Positions 50,501-58,072 of a DNA stretch of 64,000 nt are shown piece by piece. The position numbers were made by a program, and so were the translations under genes. The stretch is from a virus. The DNA is taken from positions 1 to 64,000 of IMG/VR virus record IMGVR_UViG_3300021185_001145. One strand, given 5' to 3'. Under the pieces are notes generated by a model, which ran no database searches, was not told where the DNA came from, and worked only from the letters and a program-made list of their open reading frames with translations. Every line of letters starts with the position of its first letter. The first letter of the stretch is position 1.

Positions 50501-51289
50501 ATAATCCTGATAGATTGTTTGACCTGTTAAAGCGAAAACGTCATGGTTGTCATCGTTTAAGAAACGTATAGATGTGACTGTTTCCCACTTACCATCAGAT
50601 GCACGAAGAATATCATTTTTAGGATAATAGAATTCGACATTCTCATTGAACAGAATGTTGAATAGAAATTGATAAGATTTCTCTGTACCTTTAGATGCAT
50701 AGAATGAACGAATGTTCTTGATAAGAAACTTCTTATCAATTTCAATATCTTTTGGAATCTGTTTTAAGAATTCTGTTTCAAGTTGCTGTAAGTATAAATC
50801 AATACTTGTATCTACATCTGCGTTTGATGTAACGTTTTGAAGATTATAATCAACTTGACCTGGAGATGCTAACCACTCATAGTATGCCTCAAGAAAACGT
50901 TGAAACATAGGATATTCGGCAGAAACAAACCCGGGTAGTTGGTCACCAAGAGCATGTTTAATCGAAGTATCAATGTGCTTTACATTTGTAAGCGACCCAC
51001 CCATAGTGAGGTGATTGCCACACTGATAGAACAGTTTTGGCACAGGACCCATCGGAAGAACAATCTGAACAAGACCCTGAGATGTACCATTACCAGTAAC
51101 TTGAAAATCATAAGCGGAGCCATCACCCAAAACTCTATCAGTTTTGATGTAGAATGGATGACCAGGAGCCTGTACATTAAAAATGTAAGTAGTATTACTT
51201 TGCAAATCTAATGGTGGATTTGCAACTCCGTTTATTAGATAACCGCCATTATTCGGGGCAGCCGTGACTGTGTAAGTATATGTCTTCAT
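47582..51289 (-). CDS. 7: Baseplate wedge protein gp7-like with N-terminal cupredoxin-like domain
   Basis: 1235 residues (T4 gp7 is 1032). Residues 1-105 form a beta domain with GHPFYIKT (~43-50) and FYQCGNHLTMGG (~88-99): a His, then C-x2-H-x2-M, resembling the type-1 copper ligands of cupredoxins. From ~110 comes IKHALGDQLPGFVSAEYPMFQRFLEAYYEWL and IRSFYASKGTEKSYQFLFNILF, typical of marine T4-like gp7-position proteins; GxGY modules occur at ~365-430 and ~590-620. Identity as gp7 rests on position between gp6 and gp8. Late expression presumed from upstream baseplate transcripts. Confidence 0.8.
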   Translation of the reverse strand: MKTYTYTVTAAPNNGGYLINGVANPPLDLQSNTTYIFNVQAPGHPFYIKTDRVLGDGSAYDFQVTGNGTSQGLVQIVLPMGPVPKLFYQCGNHLTMGGSLTNVKHIDTSIKHALGDQLPGFVSAEYPMFQRFLEAYYEWLASPGQVDYNLQNVTSNADVDTSIDLYLQQLETEFLKQIPKDIEIDKKFLIKNIRSFYASKGTEKSYQFLFNILFNENVEFYYPKNDILRASDGKWETVTSIRFLNDDNHDVFALTGQTIYQDYIYTNPETNLQETRTWATAKVERIIQFFLGDTLITEAYLSNVTGLGDFLSSTSDDVDDREFVYYKDTSNNPYYFRIVPMVTTIEVTSKGTGYSAGTLLDIDTAVGDSGVGASAQISSIFPGNIQGLNLVNKGINYQVNDPVVFESTAAIGGSGASAFVSKVSEDGMEYAAGSTDYTGRGVSGAPILNFEVADVLNGDTTTFAKSYIFKVEGPGVWTATGLLNNISANDYNGTVLFDYFNVWVGDDLATVQAAPVGDADIAVTNQALISNYTLGTDVIDGDKFIRIEFTASITGATYDAGQGETAEMSVSFTSNFLADGSIKELKMANFGSGYRSVPVATIQSATGTGATITSDGSNIGRIKEVKLLNQNFGALYYANPSIDLSSLGNGDASVTLGTGSIARHPGIFRNDDGHLSEAKYLQDNKYYQTFSYVLRTGLSIENYRDTIKKLVHPSGMELFGEVFITNNLRAGLYNNFTSDPNDLVVSERLGGLQIPKYKKTIMLFKTDFTETVTYGGLGNKTGEIYQPPSVVGSSNSGDGRFVTNPTNLKNFALRIPEIRMEFRDLDVTPIPVLEFPTRSDIENIIVENTVEVSKAITILNTDELNTQLKSDTLFRKTVIKKEFGQAQRLPELQIKIPTILEKSLPEVTWSSQFKNVVLVGVGELRDLDGNQSISDVDAIFTDIKDWAKDLSLHVRIDSQLVDKYTTQVLDITLNANAEVETFRTIERTTELDIDVQSPVPVSHFEEEISLNLNREVSTSTFRRPTISKVLDLSVAMQREIHRHWTTHNYLLTSPQSVSVEMQVAEPGLQEITILSGFKELHEYGDLIIDDISSETIRSLDPTFLQVLPRDFIYRNIPIEKLVLEAELNVAVQDAGQHIKRLIFRNADLTVETTLHRKLGFAEEIETKVVGRDETQQFNKNMNLFNGFIYKIEDETIEGLDPDNTQIRSIANSQLVSTNLIGYIRDSSDNIIGTLP

Positions 51290-51292
51290 GGA

Positions 51293-53203
51293 TTAATACC
51301 CAGAACTGCTAGAACTACTGGAACTGCTTGATGTTGTTCCTGAGTAGGAAACACCTGTATTAATTGTTTCACCAACTGCGAGGTTTGTTGCACCAACATA
51401 TCTTGTCTGAGCATCAACCGCAGTTACGAGAATATCACCTTCAAGTATCTCCAAAATCTGATTTCTTACTGAGAATATGTCTTGATTTCTTGGATGAATT
51501 TCAACTACAAGTTCTTCATCTGCCGCACCCTCGGGTGTGAATGTTGCGCTGAATACGCCTGTGTCATAATTCACAAGACCTTTGTTTGTATCCACTAATC
51601 GTCTTTCACCAATAATATCTCTGTAAATGTTAATGGTACCAGCCCCATCATCAGAAAGATAGCAGTTAGGTTCGCCGAAATATGTAAACCCAGAAGTCTT
51701 AATCGAACCAAAGTGACCGACATGCGGATAAAATATTGCGTTTGAAAAAGATGCACTTACTGATTTAGATTTATTTGGAGTAAGAGGAATCTTTGTCGCA
51801 AGTTTAATTGATAGAGAAGAGTTTTCAATTGAAGGCGTAGAGGAATCAATTGTTCTCAAAAACTTAGAGTATTTAAAATATGAATTAAATTGCTCTAAGT
51901 CAATACGAGAAAAGTCAAGAATGCTTGCTTTGATTGCGCTTTCAATCAGCGTAGCAGATGCCGCACCAATTTCTCTATTGAAATATGCTTGAACTGAAGG
52001 TTTGATAAAGATATAAGATGGGTCTACAATCTCAGGAGTAATAGACACAACATTATTTACTTTAAGAATACTATCTTTAATTTGCTCTTTTGCAACTTCA
52101 TTAATTGTAAATCCTGATTTAGGTTTCAGAGCAATAAATACTTTACCGTAAACAGGTGGGTCGTTAGTTTCTCCACCCCAAGAAGATACTGCTTGAACAT
52201 CAGCATAGTTTTGTAGAATGCTTGTTTGGTAATCAGTAGCAGTTACAACACGACTTTGTGCATTAAAGTTTAGAGGCGCAAGATATCGGATACTTTCAAT
52301 GTCTTCTCTATCAGCACCACCAGAAGATTTAGTATTGCCTGCATCAAGAATAACAGTTTGCTCATAACCATTAATTGGTGATGTGAATGCGAATCCTGAA
52401 GCGTTGTTTGCATCAGCACCAGATGTTGAAATATACTCAATAATAACAACATTGTCATGGGCAAGGCTTTTGCCGACAGTACCGTTACCGAAATAGACTT
52501 CATACTTACCATTCTCTACTTCTTGTAAAAAGAAGACGGCTGAAGTTGTACCTAGACCTGTAATAGAAGTTGTCTTACTGAATTGAGTTGTTTCTAGGTT
52601 AGTTGAAGACCTCTGAACTTTAACATTCAGTGTAGATGTGTCTGCGTTTGGATTTTCTAAAACAAATCTTTGTGAAGGATTGTTTTTATCGTAAGTAAAT
52701 CTCTGTTCAATCTTAGTACCTTCATACAAATATATATTTCTTGTTTTGAAGATATTATAGTCACCTTCTGTACGATTGAAGATTGCATTTTCAGATTCCA
52801 AAGTATTGAAATAATATGCAGTCTTATCAATAGTAGTTTTGTATTTTGTGTATTTGGGTACAACAACACTTGTCGGAATCGGTGAGACTGAAGTAGGTAC
52901 TTTAACTTCAATGCTTACAAGAACCTTAGAACTTGCTTCTGAGCGTGGAGTATAACCCAACATCTTTGCTCTTGAAACAACATTATCTCTTTGCTTTGCT
53001 GTATCTAAGAACATTTCGTTTGATATCATGTTCATGTAGAACGCATTATAGTGCGTATTGTACGCAAGCAAATCCAATAAGACCGCCATGGAAGAACCCT
53101 CAAAATCAAAATCTTTAAATTCAGTTTGATTTTGTAAAAACCCTTTAAGGTTTGCCTTAATGGAATCAAAGTCTAGTTCATTGACTTTTAGATTTTCTGC
53201 CAT
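51293..53203 (-). CDS. 6: Baseplate wedge protein gp6 (baseplate J-like)
   Basis: 636 residues (T4 gp6 is 660). FEGSSMAVLLDLLAYNTHYNAFYMNMISNEMFLDTAKQRDNVVSRAKMLGYTPRS is the diagnostic gp6 N-terminal stretch. Middle GADREDIESIRYLAPLNFNAQSRVVTATDYQTSI is the baseplate_J core. The C-terminus ends in a poly-serine run (TSSSSSSSSSSGY). gp6 dimers form the inner baseplate ring joining wedges. Confidence 0.97.
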   Translation of the reverse strand: MAENLKVNELDFDSIKANLKGFLQNQTEFKDFDFEGSSMAVLLDLLAYNTHYNAFYMNMISNEMFLDTAKQRDNVVSRAKMLGYTPRSEASSKVLVSIEVKVPTSVSPIPTSVVVPKYTKYKTTIDKTAYYFNTLESENAIFNRTEGDYNIFKTRNIYLYEGTKIEQRFTYDKNNPSQRFVLENPNADTSTLNVKVQRSSTNLETTQFSKTTSITGLGTTSAVFFLQEVENGKYEVYFGNGTVGKSLAHDNVVIIEYISTSGADANNASGFAFTSPINGYEQTVILDAGNTKSSGGADREDIESIRYLAPLNFNAQSRVVTATDYQTSILQNYADVQAVSSWGGETNDPPVYGKVFIALKPKSGFTINEVAKEQIKDSILKVNNVVSITPEIVDPSYIFIKPSVQAYFNREIGAASATLIESAIKASILDFSRIDLEQFNSYFKYSKFLRTIDSSTPSIENSSLSIKLATKIPLTPNKSKSVSASFSNAIFYPHVGHFGSIKTSGFTYFGEPNCYLSDDGAGTINIYRDIIGERRLVDTNKGLVNYDTGVFSATFTPEGAADEELVVEIHPRNQDIFSVRNQILEILEGDILVTAVDAQTRYVGATNLAVGETINTGVSYSGTTSSSSSSSSSSGY

Positions 53204-53204
53204 T

Positions 53205-53606
53205 TTATCTTACTCTCTCTAAAAATGTTTCTACCGTATTGACTGAGGCAACGTTTTCGATATAGAAGTCGATACGAACTTTGAACCCATTCTCATCTGG
53301 GTATCCTTCTACATTAACACCTTCCAGTGTTATTCTACTTTCAAAGTTCTGCAATACTTCAACGATTGCAAGTTTCAGCATATCTTCAGTGAATTCACCG
53401 AATGGTTCAAACAAAGATGCTCTAATGTTACCACCAATCTCAGGATGAAAAGGTCTTTCATAGTGAGAGGTCATAAGAAGATTAATCATAGAACGCTTGA
53501 TTGCTTCAATGTCTTTCACTCGACCCAAGTCGCCAGTGACCGGGTGCGCCATGAAATTCATGTCGAAGTCCGAGTATGTTGCGTTAGGTGAACTTAATCT
53601 TGCCAT
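53205..53606 (-). CDS. 25: Baseplate wedge protein gp25
   Basis: 133 residues (T4 gp25 is 132). FMAHPVTGDLGRVKDIEAIKRSMINLLMTSHYERPFHPEIGGNIRASLFEPF is the gp25/T6SS TssE signature with the EIGG-type loop that nucleates sheath polymerisation. Exact late promoter 28 bp upstream. Confidence 0.97.
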   Translation of the reverse strand: MARLSSPNATYSDFDMNFMAHPVTGDLGRVKDIEAIKRSMINLLMTSHYERPFHPEIGGNIRASLFEPFGEFTEDMLKLAIVEVLQNFESRITLEGVNVEGYPDENGFKVRIDFYIENVASVNTVETFLERVR

Positions 53607-53633
53607 TTCTTTTCCCTAATAAATTCTTACTAT

Positions 53634-53641
53634 TATTTATA
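53634..53641 (-). promoter_or_regulatory. Late promoter (TATAAATA) for gp25 and gp6
   Basis: Exact TATAAATA in the gap after the PAAR gene, start near 53628, ~22-nt leader. Confidence 0.8.
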
Positions 53642-53651
53642 CAACGGACGT

Positions 53652-53948
53652 TCACCCGCCTATGCTAACTGTACCAGCCCCACCAGTAATCGACCCATCA
53701 TCACAAGGGTCACCTACTCTTGCCGCCGCTAGTCCCACAATCTTAACTGTACCACTTCCAGCATGAATTGGTGCTGTATGGTCTGCACAGACAGGAGGAA
53801 CAGCATGAGAAACAGTTAAATCTGTTGCACGACATGCAAGCGCACCCTCAATGGTGACAGTACCTTGTGACGGAGTATCAAGCACAGTTGTCCCATCACA
53901 TAGGTGTCCTGTATCTACTGCGTCTCCTTCTCTTGCCGATGCTGGCAT
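53652..53948 (-). CDS. PAAR-repeat spike-tip protein
   Basis: 98 residues. Repeated short beta turns around HLCDGTTVLDTPSQGTVTIEG, PVCADHTAPIHAGSGTVKIVG and GDPCDDGSITGGAGTVSIGG follow the PAAR pattern; two Cys and several His (HLCDG, CADH, IHAG) could bind the structural metal ion. PAAR proteins sharpen the gp5/VgrG spike. It lies directly after the spike gene in transcription order. Confidence 0.9.
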   Translation of the reverse strand: MPASAREGDAVDTGHLCDGTTVLDTPSQGTVTIEGALACRATDLTVSHAVPPVCADHTAPIHAGSGTVKIVGLAAARVGDPCDDGSITGGAGTVSIGG

Positions 53949-53977
53949 AACTTCTCCAAATTAATCCAAATTAACCC

Positions 53978-54006
53978 TTGACAGATTTAAAATAGTGTGT
54001 TACTAT
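53978..54006 (+). promoter_or_regulatory. Rightward sigma70-type promoter antisense to gp5
   Basis: Plus strand TTGACA (53978-53983), 17-bp spacer, TACTAT (54001-54006), start near 54013, preceded by CCAAATTAATCCAAATTAACCC like the upstream elements of the leftward promoters at 6110-8695. It points into the 3' end of the leftward gp5 gene; only a 23-codon frame without a good start signal follows. Confidence 0.7.
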
Positions 54007-54030
54007 ACAGATGTAGCCTTAAATGTATTA

Positions 54031-55047
54031 TTAGTTTATGTCTACTGTTGCACCTTTAAGCACCATTGCGCCTGCGGACTCTAACGTCATATTCCCATCA
54101 CATTTTTGAGTGATATTCCCAGTTGCTTTTAAATCTACATTACCTGTGACGTTGATTTTTACATCGCCACCTGTGACAGTGACATCAATACCACCACCAC
54201 CATCGACATAGAGAATGACGCCTGCGCCACCACTTGTCTGAACATTCAGACCTTGCCCGATAGATAATATTTGACCGCCTGTGATGGATTCGTTTAAATT
54301 CCCCGTAATAAATTCATTCTTATTATTAACAACCTTGACGTTCATATCACCGCCAGGGTTCATTTCCATACCTGTGCCTGTTCTATGTCTTACATCAACA
54401 CGTTCTGCACCTGGGCTGTCATCAATCTCTACTGAGTGACCAGATTCCGAAACTTGTGCTTGATTGTATGGATATACTGCGGCATATGAAGAAGCAGGTT
54501 CATCAAACGTACCTCCAGCACCATCAGGAATACCAGTCTTTGCATCTGCTTCTGCGTTTGCAATACCCGCTGGTTTTGTGCCAGTCGCCGCACCTGGGGT
54601 TCCAGCACCTACAGTATTTACTGCATCTTCAGGTGTTTGTGTATTACCAATTCCAGCAGGTCCTGGTTCGTTTGCAACTGCGGGTGAAGGTCTATCAGCA
54701 AGTGGGTTTGGTCCATCGTCACCTAAATCGTCTGCGTAACCACCGCCACCTTTTGTTGGCGTAATGCCTGTGACAGTTGGTTGCTGTGCCATCGGACCAT
54801 CATTGAAATAACCTACAACCCAATCACCAATTCTTGGTGGCGTAATTGTAGGTGTCGGAGATGGTGGATATACAACAGTAGACCACGGCAATGCTTCAGT
54901 CGGCAACTGTTCTACATCATCTGTATGAAATCCTAACGCACGAATACGAACACGACCTAGATTTTCTGGGTCATTTCTGTCTACAACTCTAGCACGGAAT
55001 TGTACTAGTGGTCCGCCGTTACCCTGATTTGACTTTTCTATTGGCAT
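54031..55047 (-). CDS. 5: Baseplate hub spike protein gp5-like (no lysozyme domain)
   Basis: 338 residues (T4 gp5 is 575). N-terminal OB-fold: VQFRARVVDRNDPENLGRVRIRALG and PRIGDWVVGYFNDGPMAQQPTVTG, as in gp5/VgrG. A Pro/Ala/Gly linker (110-190) stands where T4 has its lysozyme domain. The C-terminal ~120 residues are the beta-helix needle (GNLNESITGGQILSIGQGLN, VDLKATGNITQKCDGNMTLES). Cell-wall digestion at entry must come from elsewhere. Start lies inside the end of a 48-aa gene. Confidence 0.92.
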   Translation of the reverse strand: MPIEKSNQGNGGPLVQFRARVVDRNDPENLGRVRIRALGFHTDDVEQLPTEALPWSTVVYPPSPTPTITPPRIGDWVVGYFNDGPMAQQPTVTGITPTKGGGGYADDLGDDGPNPLADRPSPAVANEPGPAGIGNTQTPEDAVNTVGAGTPGAATGTKPAGIANAEADAKTGIPDGAGGTFDEPASSYAAVYPYNQAQVSESGHSVEIDDSPGAERVDVRHRTGTGMEMNPGGDMNVKVVNNKNEFITGNLNESITGGQILSIGQGLNVQTSGGAGVILYVDGGGGIDVTVTGGDVKINVTGNVDLKATGNITQKCDGNMTLESAGAMVLKGATVDIN

Positions 55048-55165
55048 CTTTCACCTCACTTATATCTTTCAAATGGTCGAATTCACCGACTTCACCTCGT
55101 TGAAACATCTCTTCCATGCTTGACGAAGGTTCGTTTTTCAACTTTTCTTTATTTTCTTTTTTCAT
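55019..55165 (-). CDS. Small charged protein (48 aa) upstream of gp5
   Basis: A 48-codon frame whose ATG (55165) shares one base with the stop of the P-loop gene (TAATG) and whose stop lies 29 bases inside gp5. Product starts MKKENKEKLKNEPSSSMEEM and contains FQRGEVGEFDHLKDISEVKD. Tight coupling on both sides and the gp5 ribosome-binding site (AGTGAGGTGAAAG) inside it support it being real. Function unknown; perhaps a baseplate assembly factor. Confidence 0.6.
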   Translation of the reverse strand: MKKENKEKLKNEPSSSMEEMFQRGEVGEFDHLKDISEVKDANRKVKSG

Positions 55166-56010
55166 TATTTACCAAAGAGTTCTTTTGTTTCTTTTGTTTT
55201 TGGGATGTTATTTTTAATCCAGTCAAATATTTGCTTCTGTACTTCTTTACGTTTAATAGGTCGTTTACCTTCTTTTTTAACTGTCAAGTAGGTAAAGTCT
55301 TTAATTACTTTCTCACCCTTACTATTTGGTTTATCAAAGAATATAGTATTTTCTCTGTTATTCAGAATGACTGCAACTTTACCATTGATACCTTTTGGGA
55401 TTGAACCAGATACAATCTGATACATTGTTTTTGCGGCACCCTCATGCGTCTTCAGCAAAATGTCTTCTGGTACAACACGGGCACGATTTGAGTTATTTGT
55501 AACAGCAACACGATAGTTTGTAAGCACCCAAACGATATGTACATTCTTAGGGTCATAACCAACTTCTTGTAGTTTTGGCATAACTTCAGTAATATCACCA
55601 ATCTCTTTAAGAGTGATATCGAAAATTATATTTGGTAGTCTGTCTTCCGATACATCAGCGAGAAGACCATCTAATGTTTTATCTTTGATGCCTGCATCTT
55701 TTACTGCCATATGAAGTTTGAATACGTCTTTAGGATTACGCAAATTCAAGTCTGCAAGTTCTGGGAACTTACCTTTTGTTTGGTTTAACTTTAGAAATGC
55801 TTTTTTCCACTCATCAACATCACGAATTTTAAAGTCATTACCTTGAAGAAAGTTTGAGATAGCAAACCCCTTACCTGAACCAGCGCCGCCAGCAAGAAAA
55901 ACAATCTGTCCATATTTTTTGCCGCCGTTAAATAGTATTTGCTTTTCTTGCAGGTCTTGAACTTCACTTTCCGTATCGTTCTGCAACCACTCGTTAAGTG
56001 ATAGTCTCAT
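55165..56010 (-). CDS. P-loop kinase/zeta-toxin-like NTPase in the baseplate operon
   Basis: 281 residues. IVFLAGGAGSGKGFAISNFL with Walker A GGAGSGKG (41-48) opens a kinase-like P-loop domain; NIIFDITLKEIGDI (about 127-140) may be the second strand, and VHIVWVLTNYRVAVTNNSNRARVVPEDIL resembles the phosphate-binding lid of zeta-toxin or polynucleotide-kinase-like enzymes (R-x-R-x-V-P). C-terminus is Lys-rich. The substrate is unknown. It sits between gp27 and gp5, where an NTPase is unexpected in a virion module; an assembly or host-takeover role is possible. Confidence 0.78.
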   Translation of the reverse strand: MRLSLNEWLQNDTESEVQDLQEKQILFNGGKKYGQIVFLAGGAGSGKGFAISNFLQGNDFKIRDVDEWKKAFLKLNQTKGKFPELADLNLRNPKDVFKLHMAVKDAGIKDKTLDGLLADVSEDRLPNIIFDITLKEIGDITEVMPKLQEVGYDPKNVHIVWVLTNYRVAVTNNSNRARVVPEDILLKTHEGAAKTMYQIVSGSIPKGINGKVAVILNNRENTIFFDKPNSKGEKVIKDFTYLTVKKEGKRPIKRKEVQKQIFDWIKNNIPKTKETKELFGK

Positions 56011-56024
56011 TGCTTTCTCCTAAA

Positions 56025-57284
56025 TTATGCTTCTGTTTTAACTTCTTCAAATGAACTGTCTTTAGCAACTTGTACAATTTGTCTGTAAGTTCCTCGGGTA
56101 AATGCGTGATTGATTGCAGTAATCATAGCGTTATTACTTAACTGCCTATCCATTGTTTCACCCTCTGTTTCTTTTGCTCCTGGGGAAGGTAGACGTAAAT
56201 CAACAACATCACCAATTTTTCTATTAGTAACACCAGGTAGTTTCAAGTCAATTTTAGTTGAACCGAACAATGCTCTTTGAGCAAGTGCCGCTGGTGCAAA
56301 TTCTTCAATCCCACTTGCAAACTCTTCTGCCGCATCAGTCAACAGAACACGAATGTTTGAAGAAGGTTCCATTATGTTATTTATCGCTTCTGCTCCGACA
56401 GTCATATTGGGTTCAAGTGATTTGAAACTCTCAAATATATCTGCTAGTTTTGTTTCAGTGATAGTAACTGCACCCGTAACTGGGTCAAATACTTGCATGG
56501 TGTTTGCTAATGCACCATTTAACATCTGTTGAAGATTGTTATTCTGTGATAATATTCTAAACTCTTCAATACCTTGCATTGCATTCAGTGTGTTTGCTTG
56601 AACGTTTTGTGGGTTTCTATGTAAGATTTCTCTTTGGTCTGAATCCCTAATCGGTTCAATATCTTCAATCATAGACTGTATGCTTCTAAAATGAAACCCT
56701 CTCAAATCTTCCCAAAATCTGTAATCTGAACCTGTCGGGTGTGCGGCAGATTGTGCAGTCTTTGACATTTCTAGCAATATTCTTGCTGGTGGAAAGTTTG
56801 GGAATGACATTCTTCTTGGCATAAGAGTAGGTTCTATATCAAACTCTTTGTCAATCGCAAGATTATCATCATACATCTTCTGTGCCATATCAGAAATAAG
56901 TTCACCATTAAAACCAAAACTAGCAGAAGTTTTCGTATTCTTTATCATCTCATGCGAACAGAAATGACAAACAAGCAACTGCATCTCATTGGCATCACTT
57001 CTGTTTGATACTTTGTAGATATAGAAAGACTGTTCGATTGTGTCTCCACCAGGAGTTTCGAATACAACTTCTAAATGTTCTTCACCAGAAATTGGTAGTT
57101 TTGAAGCAAGACCTACACCATCCATAAGTGCTAATGTGCCAGTCAAAAAAGGTTTGTACATATCTTCATAAATATGCAACTCTGTCATTATTTGGTGTAT
57201 TTTTACTGGCGTACCTGTTCCATGTTGAGGAATGATATCGAGCGTTATTGGCGTATAGTCAGTTGTATTTGTAATTTGCGACAT
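56025..57284 (-). CDS. 27: Baseplate hub protein gp27-like
   Basis: 419 residues (T4 gp27 is 391). HQIMTELHIYEDMYKPFLTGTLALMDGVGLASKLPISGEEHLEVVFETPG and FSIQS-like RFWEDLRGFHFRSIQSM follow the tube-like double domains of gp27, trimer that holds the gp5 spike. C-terminal TAINHAFTRGTYRQIVQVAKDS closes the second domain. Residues ~230-330 are a helical insertion. Encoded two genes upstream of gp5, an association expected for the hub. Confidence 0.88.
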   Translation of the reverse strand: MSQITNTTDYTPITLDIIPQHGTGTPVKIHQIMTELHIYEDMYKPFLTGTLALMDGVGLASKLPISGEEHLEVVFETPGGDTIEQSFYIYKVSNRSDANEMQLLVCHFCSHEMIKNTKTSASFGFNGELISDMAQKMYDDNLAIDKEFDIEPTLMPRRMSFPNFPPARILLEMSKTAQSAAHPTGSDYRFWEDLRGFHFRSIQSMIEDIEPIRDSDQREILHRNPQNVQANTLNAMQGIEEFRILSQNNNLQQMLNGALANTMQVFDPVTGAVTITETKLADIFESFKSLEPNMTVGAEAINNIMEPSSNIRVLLTDAAEEFASGIEEFAPAALAQRALFGSTKIDLKLPGVTNRKIGDVVDLRLPSPGAKETEGETMDRQLSNNAMITAINHAFTRGTYRQIVQVAKDSSFEEVKTEA

Positions 57285-57290
57285 GATGTA

Positions 57291-58067
57291 TTAACTCGTT
57301 TTTTTCAAAATAGAAGTCATTTCTGTTACGATGCTTGGTACGAATTCGGGTTTAATTAAACGAACTGCTCTTTTACTTAAATTCAACTCTTGCTCATAAA
57401 CAAGATTAGAGACTTCTCTTCTTTCATCTACAGGAACATCTGTGAACTGAGCATAATCTAATTTGTCGCCCGTAGTAGTATTTTCGTAATGATGAATTGC
57501 TCTTTCTGTTGAGGTTCTATATTGACCAAACTGCAAATTGCCTGTTAGTGTCTCATTATCTCTAATGATTATAGTTTCAGCCTGTCCACCTTTTTCAAAC
57601 TTCCCTTTAGTTTCTTCTATGATAATTCTACCCACAGAAGGATTCCATTCTACAACAACACCCTCTGAGGTATCATTAAATATCTTAGAGCCTGTTGCAA
57701 TATCACCACTGAACGAGTTTGTGTTCATAGTTATGCCTGGGTATTTTGCTTTCATAAAATTAACGAATGTGTTATAGTTCATACCAAACCCAAATCGACC
57801 ATCTTCTTGTAGATTTGTCATTAACACAATCCAGTGAAGACTAATATCGTCATAGTATTTGTGGGCAATCATTTCGGGTGTATCGCCATCTTGCATATCA
57901 TAAGTGTAAAACAGTCTTGCATTATCACGGACGACCTGTGCTATTTCTGCACGAACCATAATGTTTCGTACATTCTCTTCAACATCCTGTACAGTATATT
58001 TTGTTTCAGGATACTTTCTAAAAAGAAGACTTCTTTTTCTTGGTGCGAATTGATTAGTTTCAGCCAT
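57291..58067 (-). CDS. 53: Baseplate wedge protein gp53
   Basis: 258 residues (T4 gp53 is 196). DMQDGDTPEMIAHKYYDDISLHWIVLMTNLQ (about 56-86) is the LysM-like gp53 core. N-terminal RSLLFRKYPETKYTVQDVEENVRNIMVRAEI precedes it. The C-terminal half has a beta module with FNDTSEGVVVEWNPSVGRIIIEETKG. gp53 clamps wedges to each other around the hub. Confidence 0.92.
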   Translation of the reverse strand: MAETNQFAPRKRSLLFRKYPETKYTVQDVEENVRNIMVRAEIAQVVRDNARLFYTYDMQDGDTPEMIAHKYYDDISLHWIVLMTNLQEDGRFGFGMNYNTFVNFMKAKYPGITMNTNSFSGDIATGSKIFNDTSEGVVVEWNPSVGRIIIEETKGKFEKGGQAETIIIRDNETLTGNLQFGQYRTSTERAIHHYENTTTGDKLDYAQFTDVPVDERREVSNLVYEQELNLSKRAVRLIKPEFVPSIVTEMTSILKKTS

Positions 58068-58072
58068 GTCGA

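Noticed and set aside
54053-54124. Short rightward frame after the antisense promoter at 53978
   Set aside because: Lies entirely antisense to gp5, has no clear ribosome-binding site, and looks like a shadow of the gp5 beta-helix.
54456-54764. Rightward Leu/Gln-rich frame opposite gp5
   Set aside because: Composition results from the reverse of the Pro/Ala/Gly linker; not a plausible protein.
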